DNA from: Roseiarcus sp050012775
Lineage (GTDB): Bacteria > Pseudomonadota > Alphaproteobacteria > Rhizobiales > Beijerinckiaceae
Length of the DNA: 64,000 nt
Reading direction: 5' to 3'
Assembly: GCA_050012775.1 (NCBI GenBank)
Contig: JBEKGN010000013.1
Location: forward strand, 1 to 64,000
Positions 6,907-15,660 of the stretch are shown here, piece by piece (position 1 is the stretch's first letter; each line of letters starts with the position of its first letter). The translations under genes were made by a program, and so were the position numbers. A model generated the notes under the pieces. The model searched no databases. It saw only the letters and a list, made by a program, of their open reading frames with translations, and was not told where the DNA came from.

Positions 6907-9900
6907 CTATTCGGCAGCCCGCCGTCTGCGCTCGTCCAATTGGCGAATTTCGTGAGTTTCGATCGGTTCGTCGGTCCTCGAACGCTTGGCCGAGGGGGAG
7001 AGCCAGTGCGATAGGCGATCGAGATAGAGATAGACGACCGGCGTCGTGAACAAGGTCAGAGCCTGGCTGAAGATCAGGCCGCCGACCATCACATAGCCCA
7101 GGGGCTGGCGCAGTTCCGCGCCCGTGCCTTGTCCCAGCATCAGCGGCACGCCGCCCAGCATCGCGGCCATCGTCGTCATCATGATCGGGCGGAAACGCAA
7201 CAGCGCCGCCTTTCTGATCGATTGCTCGGTCGACAAATGCTCGTCGCGCTCGGCGGCGATGGCGAAATCGACCATCATGATGCCGTTCTTCTTGACGATG
7301 CCGATCAGGAGGATCAACCCGATCAGCGCGATCAGACTGAATTCATATCCAAAAAACATCAAAGTCGCGAGCGCGCCGAAACCGGCCGAGGGCAGGGTGG
7401 AGAGGATCGTCAGCGGGTGGATGAAGCTCTCGTACAGCATGCCCAGGATGAGATAGACCACGACGAGGGCGGCTAAGATCAGCAAAGGCACGGTGGTCAG
7501 CGAATCCTGAAACGCCTGGGCGTTGCCCTGGAAAGTCGTCGCCAAGGCCGGAGGCAGACGCAGATCGCGTTCCGCGTTCTGGATCGCCGTCGTCGCCGGG
7601 CCGAGCGCGACGCCCGGAGCGAGATTGAAACTGATCGTGATCGCGGGAAATTGTCCCTGGTGGCTGATCGACAAGGGCGTGACCGGTTTGGTCGTCCATT
7701 TCGCGAAAGCGCTCATCGGCACCATCTGTCCGGTCGCCGGCGAGCGGATGTAGAGGCTCTCGAGGCTCTTGGGATCGCCTTGCAGCTTGGGCAGAATTTC
7801 CTCGACGACTTCGTAGGTGTTGATCTGGGTGAAATATTGCGTGACCTGCCGTTGCCCGAAGGCGTCGTAGAGCGTGTCGTCGATGAGCTGCGGTTGAATG
7901 CCGAAGCGGGAGGCCATGTCGCGGTCGATCGAAATGGTCAGCGTCGTTCCGGCGACCTGTTGGTCGGTCGCGACGTCGCGCAGTTCCGGCAGGCCGCTCA
8001 GCTTCGCCAATATCTTCGGCGCCCATGCGTTCAGTTCGTCGAGATTGGCGTCCTGAACCGTGTACTGGAACTGCGTGCGCGCGGCGCGCGCGCCGACGTT
8101 CACGTCCTGGGCCACCTGGAGATAAAGCCGCGCGCCCTTCACCTCGGCGAGCTTCGGGCGCAGCCTCGCGATGATCTGGAACGCGTCGGCTTCGCGCTCT
8201 TCGCGCGGTTTCAACGTGATGAACATGCGCCCGTTGTTTTGCGCGGCGTTGCCGACGCCGGCGCCGAGCGCCATCGCCACCGTGTCGACGTCGGGGTCGG
8301 CCTGCACGATGGCGCCCAATTCTTGCTGGCGCTTCGTCATCTCGGCGAAGGAAATGTCCTGCGGCGCATCGGAATTGCCGAAAAGAACGCCGGTGTCCTG
8401 CTGAGGGAAGAATCCCTTGGGGATGATGACGAAAAGATAGCCTGTGGCGACGACGGTCGCGAGAAAAACCATCAGCGTCGCGAAACGATGCCGAAGCACG
8501 AAGTCGAGCCCGCGTTCGTAACCCCTCGCCGAAGCCGCGAAGCCGCGCTCGCTCAGCATGTAGAGCCGCCCGTGCTTGTCGTGCGCGTGGTCCCTCAGGA
8601 AGCGCGAGGCCATCATCGGCGTCAGCGTGAGCGACACGATCGCCGAGACGAGGATGGTCATCGCCAGCGTCACCGCGAATTCGCGGAACAATCGCCCGAT
8701 GATGCCGCTCATCAGCAGCAGCGGTATCAGCACGGCGACCAGGGAAAGCGAGATCGACAGAACGGTGAAGCCGATCTCGCCCGCGCCCTTGAGCGCGGCC
8801 TCGAATGGCTTCATGCCCTGCTCGACGTAGCGGGTGATGTTTTCGAGCACGACGATGGCGTCGTCGACGACGAATCCGACCGCGATGGTGAGCGCCATCA
8901 GCGAAAGATTGTCCAGGCTGTAGCTCGCCGCCCACATCAGGCCGCACGCCCCCAGCAGCGCCAGCGGCACCGTGATGCTTGGAATGACCGTCGCCCAGAA
9001 ACTTCTGAGGAAGACGAAAATCACCATCACGACCAGAAAAATCGTGAGCGTCAGGGTGAATTGCACGTCCTGGACGGCGGCGCGGATGGTCGTGGTTCGG
9101 TCCGACAGCACAGTGACATGCATGGACGCCGGGATCGCCGCTTGCAGACGCGTCATCGTCTGCTTGATCTTATCGACGGTCTTGATGACGTTCGCGCCGG
9201 GCAATTTGAAAATGACGAGGAACACGTCGCGCTTGCCGTTGCCCCAGGCCGCCTGCGTCGTATCCGCCGGCCCGCGAATCGCCTGCCCGATGTCGCGGAT
9301 GCGCACCGGCGCGCCGTCGCGGTAGGCGATAATGACGTCGTTCCATTCTTTCGCTTTGGTCAATTGATCGTTGTCGAAGATCGTGAACGACTGCCTCGGG
9401 CCGTTGATCGCGCCTTTGGGGCTGTCGACGGTCGCGATGCCGATCTGCGCCCGCACGTCTTCGAGCTGCAGATTCTTCTCGACCAATTTGGCGGGGTCGA
9501 TCTGAATTCGGACCGCGGGCTGCTGCTGGCCGCCGACGCGCACCAGCGAAACGCCGGAAATCTGACTGATTTGCTGGGCGAGAATGTTTTCGGCGGCGTC
9601 GTCGACCTCGGTGATCGGCGCCGCATCCGACGCGACCGACAGGATGAGAATCGGCGTATCCGACGGGTTGACCTTGCGATAGGTCGGCGGGCTCGGAAGA
9701 ATTTTGGGCAGTTGGCCGGCAGCGGCGTTGATCGCGGCTTGAATGTCGTTCGCCGCCGCGTCGATGTTGCGATCGAGATCGAATTGGACCGTGATCGCAG
9801 CCGCTCCCAGCGAACTGGTCGAGGTCATCTGCGTGACGCCGGGAATCTGCGCGATCTGTCGCTCGAGCGGCTGGGCGACCGAGGAGGCCATCGTATCGGG

Positions 9901-10071
9901 CGACGCGCCGGGCAAGGCGGCGCTGACCGAGATGGTGGGAAAATCGATCTGCGGCAAGGGCGCGACCGGCAGCAAGGGGTAGGCGACCGCGCCCGCCAAT
10001 AGGATCGCCACCATCAACAATGTCGTCGCGACGGGATGGCGGATGAAAGGGCCGGAAACGCCTCCGTTCAT
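6907..10071 (-). CDS. RND multidrug efflux permease (HAE1 family, MdtB/MdtC-like)
   Basis: Proton-driven inner-membrane efflux pump of 1054 residues, full length. The N-terminus (FIRHPVATTLLMVAILLAGA, TM1; VAPLPQIDFPTISVSA) and the periplasmic GASPDTMASSVAQPLE are typical of MdtB/MdtC/MexB-type pumps. The proton-relay Asp pair lies in TM4 (VGFVVDDAIVVLENI) and the partner Lys in TM10 (LIGIVKKNGIMMVDFA). It starts four bases after the adaptor gene ends, so the two form an operon. No outer-membrane factor is in the window, so a TolC-like partner must lie elsewhere. The substrate cannot be read from sequence. Confidence 0.95.
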   Translation of the reverse strand: MNGGVSGPFIRHPVATTLLMVAILLAGAVAYPLLPVAPLPQIDFPTISVSAALPGASPDTMASSVAQPLERQIAQIPGVTQMTSTSSLGAAAITVQFDLDRNIDAAANDIQAAINAAAGQLPKILPSPPTYRKVNPSDTPILILSVASDAAPITEVDDAAENILAQQISQISGVSLVRVGGQQQPAVRIQIDPAKLVEKNLQLEDVRAQIGIATVDSPKGAINGPRQSFTIFDNDQLTKAKEWNDVIIAYRDGAPVRIRDIGQAIRGPADTTQAAWGNGKRDVFLVIFKLPGANVIKTVDKIKQTMTRLQAAIPASMHVTVLSDRTTTIRAAVQDVQFTLTLTIFLVVMVIFVFLRSFWATVIPSITVPLALLGACGLMWAASYSLDNLSLMALTIAVGFVVDDAIVVLENITRYVEQGMKPFEAALKGAGEIGFTVLSISLSLVAVLIPLLLMSGIIGRLFREFAVTLAMTILVSAIVSLTLTPMMASRFLRDHAHDKHGRLYMLSERGFAASARGYERGLDFVLRHRFATLMVFLATVVATGYLFVIIPKGFFPQQDTGVLFGNSDAPQDISFAEMTKRQQELGAIVQADPDVDTVAMALGAGVGNAAQNNGRMFITLKPREEREADAFQIIARLRPKLAEVKGARLYLQVAQDVNVGARAARTQFQYTVQDANLDELNAWAPKILAKLSGLPELRDVATDQQVAGTTLTISIDRDMASRFGIQPQLIDDTLYDAFGQRQVTQYFTQINTYEVVEEILPKLQGDPKSLESLYIRSPATGQMVPMSAFAKWTTKPVTPLSISHQGQFPAITISFNLAPGVALGPATTAIQNAERDLRLPPALATTFQGNAQAFQDSLTTVPLLILAALVVVYLILGMLYESFIHPLTILSTLPSAGFGALATLMFFGYEFSLIALIGLILLIGIVKKNGIMMVDFAIAAERDEHLSTEQSIRKAALLRFRPIMMTTMAAMLGGVPLMLGQGTGAELRQPLGYVMVGGLIFSQALTLFTTPVVYLYLDRLSHWLSPSAKRSRTDEPIETHEIRQLDERRRRAAE

Positions 10072-10075
10072 GCCG

Positions 10076-11290
10076 TCAGCTCCCGGTGTTGGCGGTCGCG
10101 TCGATGCTGACGCGCGCCCCCGGCTGGAGCACGTATTGGCCGACCGTCACGACGCGATCGCCGTCGCTCAATCCTTTGTCGACGACCGCGACGTCCTGGT
10201 CTTCGTGCGAAACCACGACCGGGCGCATGGCGGCGCGATTCTGATCGTCGATCACGTAAACGAACAGGCCGTCGGGACCGCGCTGGACGGCTTGATCGGG
10301 CACGACGAGCGCGTTCTTCGCCACGTCGACCTCGAGGCGCGTCGCGACCGCCAGGCCCGGCCAAAGCGCATTGTCCTTGTTCTCGAATTCGGCTTTCAGG
10401 CGAATCGAGCCGCTGGCGACGTCGACCTGATTGTCGACCACCGTGAGCTTGCCGGTCGCCAGAAGCTGGGCGCCGTCGGAGGTGCTGACCCGCACCTGCG
10501 GCGCGCCTCTCGACATGGCGGCGGTGATGCGCGGAAGGTCATCCTCCGGCGCCGTGAAGACAACCGAAATCGGCTGAAATTGCGCGATCGTCACGATGCC
10601 GGTTTGCTGCGCGGCGTTGACGATGTTGCCTTCGTCGACGAGGCGAAAGCCGACCCGCCCGGAGATCGGCGCACTGATCGTGGTGTAGTCGAGCTGCACC
10701 TGCGTCGCGTCGATGGCCGCCGCGTCGGCGGCGATCTGCGCGATCAATTGCATCACCAGGGCGTTCTGCGTATCGAGCTGTTGTTGCGTCGCAAAGCTCT
10801 GTTTGGCGAGCGTGGCGTAACGCTGGAGGTCGAGTCTCGCGTTGGCGAGATTGGCCTGATCCTGCGCCTGCTTCGCCTTCGCCTGATCGAGCGCGGCGCG
10901 GAACGGGCGAGGGTCGATTTGCGCGATGAGATCGCCCGCCTTGACTATTTGGCCCTCGTCGAAGGCGATCTTCTCGACCTGCCCGTCCACGCGAGTGCGC
11001 ACAGTCACGATATTGTAGGCCCGCACTTGGCCAAGTCCGTTGATGTAAACGGGGTAATCCATGCGCTTGGTCGTGGCGACGGAGACGAGAGCCGTCGGAG
11101 CTTTGGCGCCGGCCGACGCTTGCGCCGGAGTTCGCGCCTTCGTTTCGCCGAGCAGCATGTCATGAGCCTTGCGCGCATAGGCGCCGGCCGACGGAGCCCA
11201 TTTTTCGATATTGTCCGGAGCATAAGCGCAATAGCCGAGCGCGGCCGCGACGACCAACACAGCAGCTCCGGCGAATCCTCGAAGTCCCAT
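10076..11290 (-). CDS. RND efflux periplasmic adaptor (membrane fusion protein)
   Basis: Adaptor of 404 residues linking the RND permease to an outer-membrane channel. An N-terminal membrane anchor (GFAGAAVLVVAAALGYCAYA) leads to the first half of the lipoyl domain (RTRVDGQVEKIAFDEGQIV), a helical hairpin rich in Gln/Ala, the second lipoyl half (TTISAPISGRVGFRLVDEGN), and the beta-barrel and membrane-proximal domains ending near QYVLQPGARVS. I start at the ATG at 11290 because it leads straight into the anchor. An in-frame ATG at 11362 would add 24 basic residues with no function I can name. Confidence 0.92.
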   Translation of the reverse strand: MGLRGFAGAAVLVVAAALGYCAYAPDNIEKWAPSAGAYARKAHDMLLGETKARTPAQASAGAKAPTALVSVATTKRMDYPVYINGLGQVRAYNIVTVRTRVDGQVEKIAFDEGQIVKAGDLIAQIDPRPFRAALDQAKAKQAQDQANLANARLDLQRYATLAKQSFATQQQLDTQNALVMQLIAQIAADAAAIDATQVQLDYTTISAPISGRVGFRLVDEGNIVNAAQQTGIVTIAQFQPISVVFTAPEDDLPRITAAMSRGAPQVRVSTSDGAQLLATGKLTVVDNQVDVASGSIRLKAEFENKDNALWPGLAVATRLEVDVAKNALVVPDQAVQRGPDGLFVYVIDDQNRAAMRPVVVSHEDQDVAVVDKGLSDGDRVVTVGQYVLQPGARVSIDATANTGS

Positions 11291-11615
11291 TGCGCGATTC
11301 ACCCTCTTGGCGCCACGCCGGGCGAACTCGGCAACCCACGTTGCGCAATGGCATGCGCGCAATAAACCGCAGGCTCCGGCCGGCGCCGCCCGTTTGGCAC
11401 AAGGTGAAACAGAATAGCAACAATATTGGGTTTCGGGCGATCAATCCTGTGTGAGCGCCGACCAGGCCGAGCCGACGGTCCCGTCGCTCGGGGAGGGGCT
11501 AGGCGGCGCCGATCCCGCCCGCGCGGCCAAACCGCGATTGTGGCCTCAGCGGCGCCGTTTGCGCGACGCCGAGGTCGCTAGCCATCGTTTGCAGAAAGAA
11601 ATTGGCGTGCGGCGA
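11291..11615. other. Intergenic region upstream of the efflux operon
   Basis: No gene is supported here. It should contain the promoter of the minus-strand efflux operon. The A+T-richer patch at about 11400-11445 is the best candidate, but no -35/-10 pair stands out. I saw no strong terminator after the acyltransferase gene that ends at 11616. Confidence 0.45.
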
Positions 11616-12368
11616 TTACCGAAAGCACGCGCTTGCGCGCGCCTCGAAACCCCGATGGGCGGGCATCGCGCGGGAAGGGGCCTCCGCCGCGTCGCGCGAC
11701 CCGAACAGAGCCTCCCGCTCGACCGCGGTCGATCGAAAGAAGGGATAGCGCGCCTCGAATTGCTCTTTTCCGATGCGCATATCTGCTCCCATGCAAGCGA
11801 TCCTGGCATTAACGTCAGGATAATCGCGCGGCTCGCACCACGGAGCAAAGTGAAATACACGGCGATAGAACGCCGAATGCTCGCTGCGAACCGTCGCGAC
11901 GGCGAAGTCGGCGTCAAAATGCTCAGCCGCCAAATATCCGGGGCGCATTATGATATAGGCCAATTCGGGATACGCGCCGGCTAAATCAAGCCGCGTGGCA
12001 AGACGGGTAAATTCCACAATTGCACGGCCAACGCGCAGTCGGGGCGCGATTACATCGCGAAAGACGCTCAAAGAGGGAAGAACCGCATTCTCATCGGCGC
12101 CTAGGTTAACCCTGGTCGTGCCGGCGAGCTCGCCATCGACGAATGTCGTCGTAATCCAGGAATTTGGCGCGTCGTCGTAGCGCTCGTCATGCAATCGCCC
12201 GTCGGCGCGTGGCTCGATCAGGCCATTTCGGATATAGGCTTCATATCGCAGCCGGAACACCGCCTCTCTTTCCGCGGCGGTCCTCGCGACGCGATGCTCG
12301 ACTCTCTCCAAGAACCGAACGACCCGATCCGAAAATCGGGATGTGGCGTGGGCGACTCGCGCGTCCAT
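11616..12368 (-). CDS. FeeM-like N-acyl amino acid synthase (GNAT-fold acyltransferase)
   Basis: A 250-residue member of the FeeM-type N-acyl amino acid synthase family, which transfers a fatty acyl chain from acyl-ACP to an amino acid. The recognisable parts are the segment REAVFRLRYEAYIRNGLIEP near residues 34-53, the strand AGTTRVNL, and the AIVEFTRLATRLDL core seen in this GNAT branch. The start at 12368 has AGGA five bases upstream. The C-terminal ~30 residues are Arg/Ala-rich and unlike the rest. It is followed by the RND operon and preceded by an unrecognised gene on the same strand. The exact acceptor is unknown, and an autoinducer-synthase-like relative is possible. Confidence 0.7.
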   Translation of the reverse strand: MDARVAHATSRFSDRVVRFLERVEHRVARTAAEREAVFRLRYEAYIRNGLIEPRADGRLHDERYDDAPNSWITTTFVDGELAGTTRVNLGADENAVLPSLSVFRDVIAPRLRVGRAIVEFTRLATRLDLAGAYPELAYIIMRPGYLAAEHFDADFAVATVRSEHSAFYRRVFHFAPWCEPRDYPDVNARIACMGADMRIGKEQFEARYPFFRSTAVEREALFGSRDAAEAPSRAMPAHRGFEARASACFR

Positions 12369-12506
12369 CGAAATCCTCGCTTAACCGTGTTGGCGAGGTA
12401 AGGTTACCAAAAGTTAAATAAGTGTAAAGGGATACACGGAAATCTTTAATGGACTTGGTTAACAAAATCGCGGCGCCATAGCGCGTGAGAAAATTGTGAT
12501 AATGGC

Positions 12507-13118
12507 CTAACCGGCCCAATCGCTCGTCAAATGTTCGAGCAAGAGCTGCGCATAGCGATCGAGCGCGGTCTCGGATGGGTTTTGCCCGAGACACGCGCAC
12601 CATTCGACGAAGCTGCCGACGCGAACCGGCAATTCCTCGACGCCCCAGCCGATCGCGTTCGCCTTGGCCCGTAACGCTCGGCGATGTCGCGCCCAGCCTT
12701 GATAATCACGCCGGCCGGCGAAAGCGGGGACATCAAGAGAACGCGCCGCGAAATCGTCCTCGCCGACAACGGCGAGAACATTCAACGCGCGTGAATTTCG
12801 CACGCTCAGCGCCAGCGCGGCGAAAGCGTCGAGCGCGGGCTGGCCGGACGAGGCGCCGGTCAGGTCGCGCCATTCCAGGAACGAGCGGAGACTGACGCGG
12901 ACCGTCGCCGCGTCGACGCCCGCCGCCGACAGGCCGATTTGCAGGCCCTCGCGCGAATCGAGCCAATCGTCATAATCGATATAGCCCGCCAAATCGGCGA
13001 TCTCGGCCTGCGCCCGCGCGAATTCCCGCTCGGCGACGAGGCCGATGACGACAGTTTTTCCATGCGGCTTGGCGCCGACAAGCGCAGAATTTTTCGGATC
13101 GAGGTCGAAAACACTCAT
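12507..13118 (-). CDS. Unrecognised protein with an internally duplicated ~60-residue module
   Basis: I do not recognise this 203-residue cytoplasmic protein: it has no signal peptide and no membrane segment. Two halves can be aligned. Residues ~46-105 contain YIDYDDWLDSREGL, VRVSLRSFLEW and ALDAFAAL. Residues ~136-195 contain RRDYQGWARHRRAL, VRVGSFVEW and ALDRYAQL. Shared positions are DY..W...R..L, A.G, VRV.SF.EW and ALD..A.L, so the protein is a tandem duplication of one helical module joined by a linker with VVGEDDF. The ATG at 13118 is preferred over one seven codons upstream. It is divergent from the GGDEF-EAL gene across ~108 bases and lies upstream of the FeeM-like gene. Confidence 0.7.
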   Translation of the reverse strand: MSVFDLDPKNSALVGAKPHGKTVVIGLVAEREFARAQAEIADLAGYIDYDDWLDSREGLQIGLSAAGVDAATVRVSLRSFLEWRDLTGASSGQPALDAFAALALSVRNSRALNVLAVVGEDDFAARSLDVPAFAGRRDYQGWARHRRALRAKANAIGWGVEELPVRVGSFVEWCACLGQNPSETALDRYAQLLLEHLTSDWAG

Positions 13119-13213
13119 GTCACACCGCTGCCGAGCCACAATGCGCTTGCCGTTTACTGTCTTTTGAACGCCGGTCTTCGAGGAGCGTCACTGCGAGAAT
13201 GTCAGAAAGGGCT

Positions 13214-13220
13214 AAAGGAC
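13214..13220 (+). promoter_or_regulatory. Shine-Dalgarno AAAGGAC for the GGDEF-EAL gene
   Basis: aaaggac ends six bases before the ATG at 13227. It selects this start over further in-frame upstream codons that overlap the divergent gene. Confidence 0.55.
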
Positions 13221-13226
13221 TTTTTA

Positions 13227-15581
13227 ATGCGCGCTGTGGATAGTGCCTCGTGGGTTACTAACACTTCGGTACTTTTCATGACGCGTTCGCGAAGCCCTGC
13301 CAGCTCGTTGCCCGGGAACAAAATTCCGGACGCCATGTACATGGGCTTCGTCGACAGTCATCTCGTCGATGTCAGAGCGCTCGTTTTAGCCAGTCTAGTC
13401 GTGATCGCAGCGCAATGCGCCGTTGCGTTCATAAATCACAACATTTTGCTGTGGTGCTGCGCCGCGTTGATGGCGCTCGTCAGCGTGATGCGTCTATACT
13501 TTATGATTGCACATGCGCGAAACCGGCCCAGCGCCGACATGAAGGCCGCCCGAAAGCGCGAGATCGAATACGCTTTCGGGGTCATGTCCTATATTGCGGC
13601 GCTTGGAGTGTGGGCGTTTGTCACCTTCTGCGTTACGGAGGACGGTTTCTCTCGGCTTCTCGCCACGACGCTGGCCATTTGCTACGCTTTTGGCATGTGG
13701 ACGCGAAGTTTCGCGATCAGCAGAGGAAACAACTTACAAATTCTCGTCGCCTTTGTTCCGTTGAGCGCGGCGATGTTCGTCGCCGGCGGTCACTATCCCG
13801 CGGCGATTGTTTTTGGACTCATCCCTCTTGCCATATATGTGAAAGGCTCTTCGGAGCGGTTGCGAGCGAACTTCCTGGCCGTCGTCGCGGCGCAAAGCCA
13901 ATCCGCAATGCTCGCCAAGCGGCTCGACATGGCGCTCAACAACATGTCGCACGGGCTCGTGATGGTCGACGCCAAGGACCGTCTCACCCTGGCGAACAGC
14001 CAAATCCTAAACCTCTTCGGCTTGGACGAAGACGACGTGAAGGTCGGCGCGGATTTGCGCGGGATCGTTCGCAAACTGGTGCGCAACAAGGTCGTCGCGC
14101 GGGGCGAGGTCGATCGCATCTGGCAGGCGCTCTTCCACAACGGCTGCGAAGGCGATTTCGTGGTTCCGTTCGAAACCATCGACAAGCGCGCGATCGAAAT
14201 CACGGTTCATCGCATGAACGGGGAGGGCGTCGTCGTCGTCGTCCAGGATGTGACGGAACGGCGCAACGCGGCGCGTGCGATCGACCGGATGGCGCGAGTC
14301 GACTCCGTCACCGAGCTTCCCAATCGCCGTTGCTTCGAAGAAGAGCTGTCGGCGATGCTGCGCGCGCCCGGCGACGCGCAAATCCCGGTCAACGTGCTGT
14401 TTCTCGACCTCGACGACTTCAAGCAAGTCAATGACAGTCTCGGTCATGCGCGCGGCGACAAACTGCTCGCCGCCATCGCCAAGCGACTTCAGGCGATCGT
14501 CCGGCCGAGCGATCTCGTGGCGCGCTGGGGCGGCGACGAGTTCGCCATTCTGCAGCGCCCGGTCAAGGATCCGCTGCAGACGGCCGAACTCGCCGAACAG
14601 ATCATCCGAGAAATCCGGCGGCCGGTCTTCGTCGACGGTTACGAGGTGATCGTCGGCGCGAGCATCGGCAGCGCGAGCGCGCCCAACGACGGCATGACGC
14701 CCGAGGCTATCCTTTCGAACGCCGACATGGCGCTCTATGCGGCCAAGGGCGAAGGGCGGGGCAACTGGCGCGCCTTCGAGAAGTCGATGGACGCCAAGAT
14801 CCAAATCCGCCGTCTCATCGAACTCGATCTGCGCGCCGCGGTGGCCAACGACGCGATCGAAGTCTACTACCAACCCATCGTCGCCGTCGCGACCGGCGAA
14901 ATCGCGGGTTTCGAGGCGCTCGCGCGTTGGAACCATCCAGTGCGGGGGAGGGTGCCGCCCAACGAGTTCATTCCGATCGTCGAGGAACTCGGCCTCATGG
15001 AGGAGTTCGGCGCCAGCGTGCTGCGGCGAGCGTGCCTGGCCTGCGCTTCCTGGCCGAACAACGTCAGCGTCTCGGTCAACCTGTCTCCGATGCAATTCCG
15101 CAACGGAAGGGTCGAGCAGACGGTTCTCGACGCGCTCTCCGCAGCCAAGCTCGCGCCGGAGCGCCTCGACCTCGAGATCACCGAATCCACGCTGCTCGAC
15201 GATCGCGGTTCGACACGGGCCACGCTCGAATCCTTGCGCAAGCTCGGCGTCCGCATCTCGCTCGACGATTTCGGCACCGGATATTCGAGCTTGAGCTACG
15301 TCCTGGCTTTCCCCCTCGACCGCATCAAGATCGACCGTTCGTTCACCATCGGCCTGGGCTTGCAGGAGCGCGCCTCGATCCTCGTCGAAAGCGTCGCGCA
15401 AATGTGCGCCCGACTCGGCATGAGCGTCCTGGTGGAGGGCGTCGAAACGGACCTGCAGCTCCGCTTCATCGAACGCGTCGGTTCGATCTCCGAAGTTCAG
15501 GGCTTCTATTTCAGCCCGGCCGTGCCGGAATTGGAAGCGCGCAAAATGATCGGCCAAAAGAAGCGTCTGAACGCGGCGTGA
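13227..15581 (+). CDS. Membrane GGDEF-EAL cyclic-di-GMP enzyme with PAS domain
   Basis: 784 residues. Several N-terminal transmembrane segments (about residues 40-215, e.g. ALVLASLVVIAAQCAVAFI) form a membrane sensor. A PAS-like domain follows (LDMALNNMSHGLVMVDA), then GGDEF and EAL. The cyclase signature GGDEF is intact near residue 435, and the RxxD product-inhibition site (RPSD) lies exactly five residues before it. The EAL motif (EALARW, residues ~563-568) and the metal-binding DDFGTGYSSLSY loop are also intact, so both synthesis and hydrolysis of cyclic-di-GMP look possible. It is divergent from the duplicated-module gene. The signal sensed is unknown. Confidence 0.93.
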   Translation: MRAVDSASWVTNTSVLFMTRSRSPASSLPGNKIPDAMYMGFVDSHLVDVRALVLASLVVIAAQCAVAFINHNILLWCCAALMALVSVMRLYFMIAHARNRPSADMKAARKREIEYAFGVMSYIAALGVWAFVTFCVTEDGFSRLLATTLAICYAFGMWTRSFAISRGNNLQILVAFVPLSAAMFVAGGHYPAAIVFGLIPLAIYVKGSSERLRANFLAVVAAQSQSAMLAKRLDMALNNMSHGLVMVDAKDRLTLANSQILNLFGLDEDDVKVGADLRGIVRKLVRNKVVARGEVDRIWQALFHNGCEGDFVVPFETIDKRAIEITVHRMNGEGVVVVVQDVTERRNAARAIDRMARVDSVTELPNRRCFEEELSAMLRAPGDAQIPVNVLFLDLDDFKQVNDSLGHARGDKLLAAIAKRLQAIVRPSDLVARWGGDEFAILQRPVKDPLQTAELAEQIIREIRRPVFVDGYEVIVGASIGSASAPNDGMTPEAILSNADMALYAAKGEGRGNWRAFEKSMDAKIQIRRLIELDLRAAVANDAIEVYYQPIVAVATGEIAGFEALARWNHPVRGRVPPNEFIPIVEELGLMEEFGASVLRRACLACASWPNNVSVSVNLSPMQFRNGRVEQTVLDALSAAKLAPERLDLEITESTLLDDRGSTRATLESLRKLGVRISLDDFGTGYSSLSYVLAFPLDRIKIDRSFTIGLGLQERASILVESVAQMCARLGMSVLVEGVETDLQLRFIERVGSISEVQGFYFSPAVPELEARKMIGQKKRLNAA

Positions 15582-15660
15582 CGCGCGCCTGTCGCTTGCC
15601 GCGACGATGGCCCTTTGGCGTCGCGGCGTCTCTCGACCAGTCGTCGGCGGCGCTCCCTCG

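Noticed and set aside
7651..10002. A 783-codon plus-strand frame
   Set aside because: It is antisense to the RND permease, and its Arg/Asp/His-rich composition is typical of a shadow frame.
15582..15660. Terminator between the convergent GGDEF-EAL and pbpC genes
   Set aside because: ccgcgac/gtcgcgg can pair, but the stem is short, the loop is long and there is no U run.
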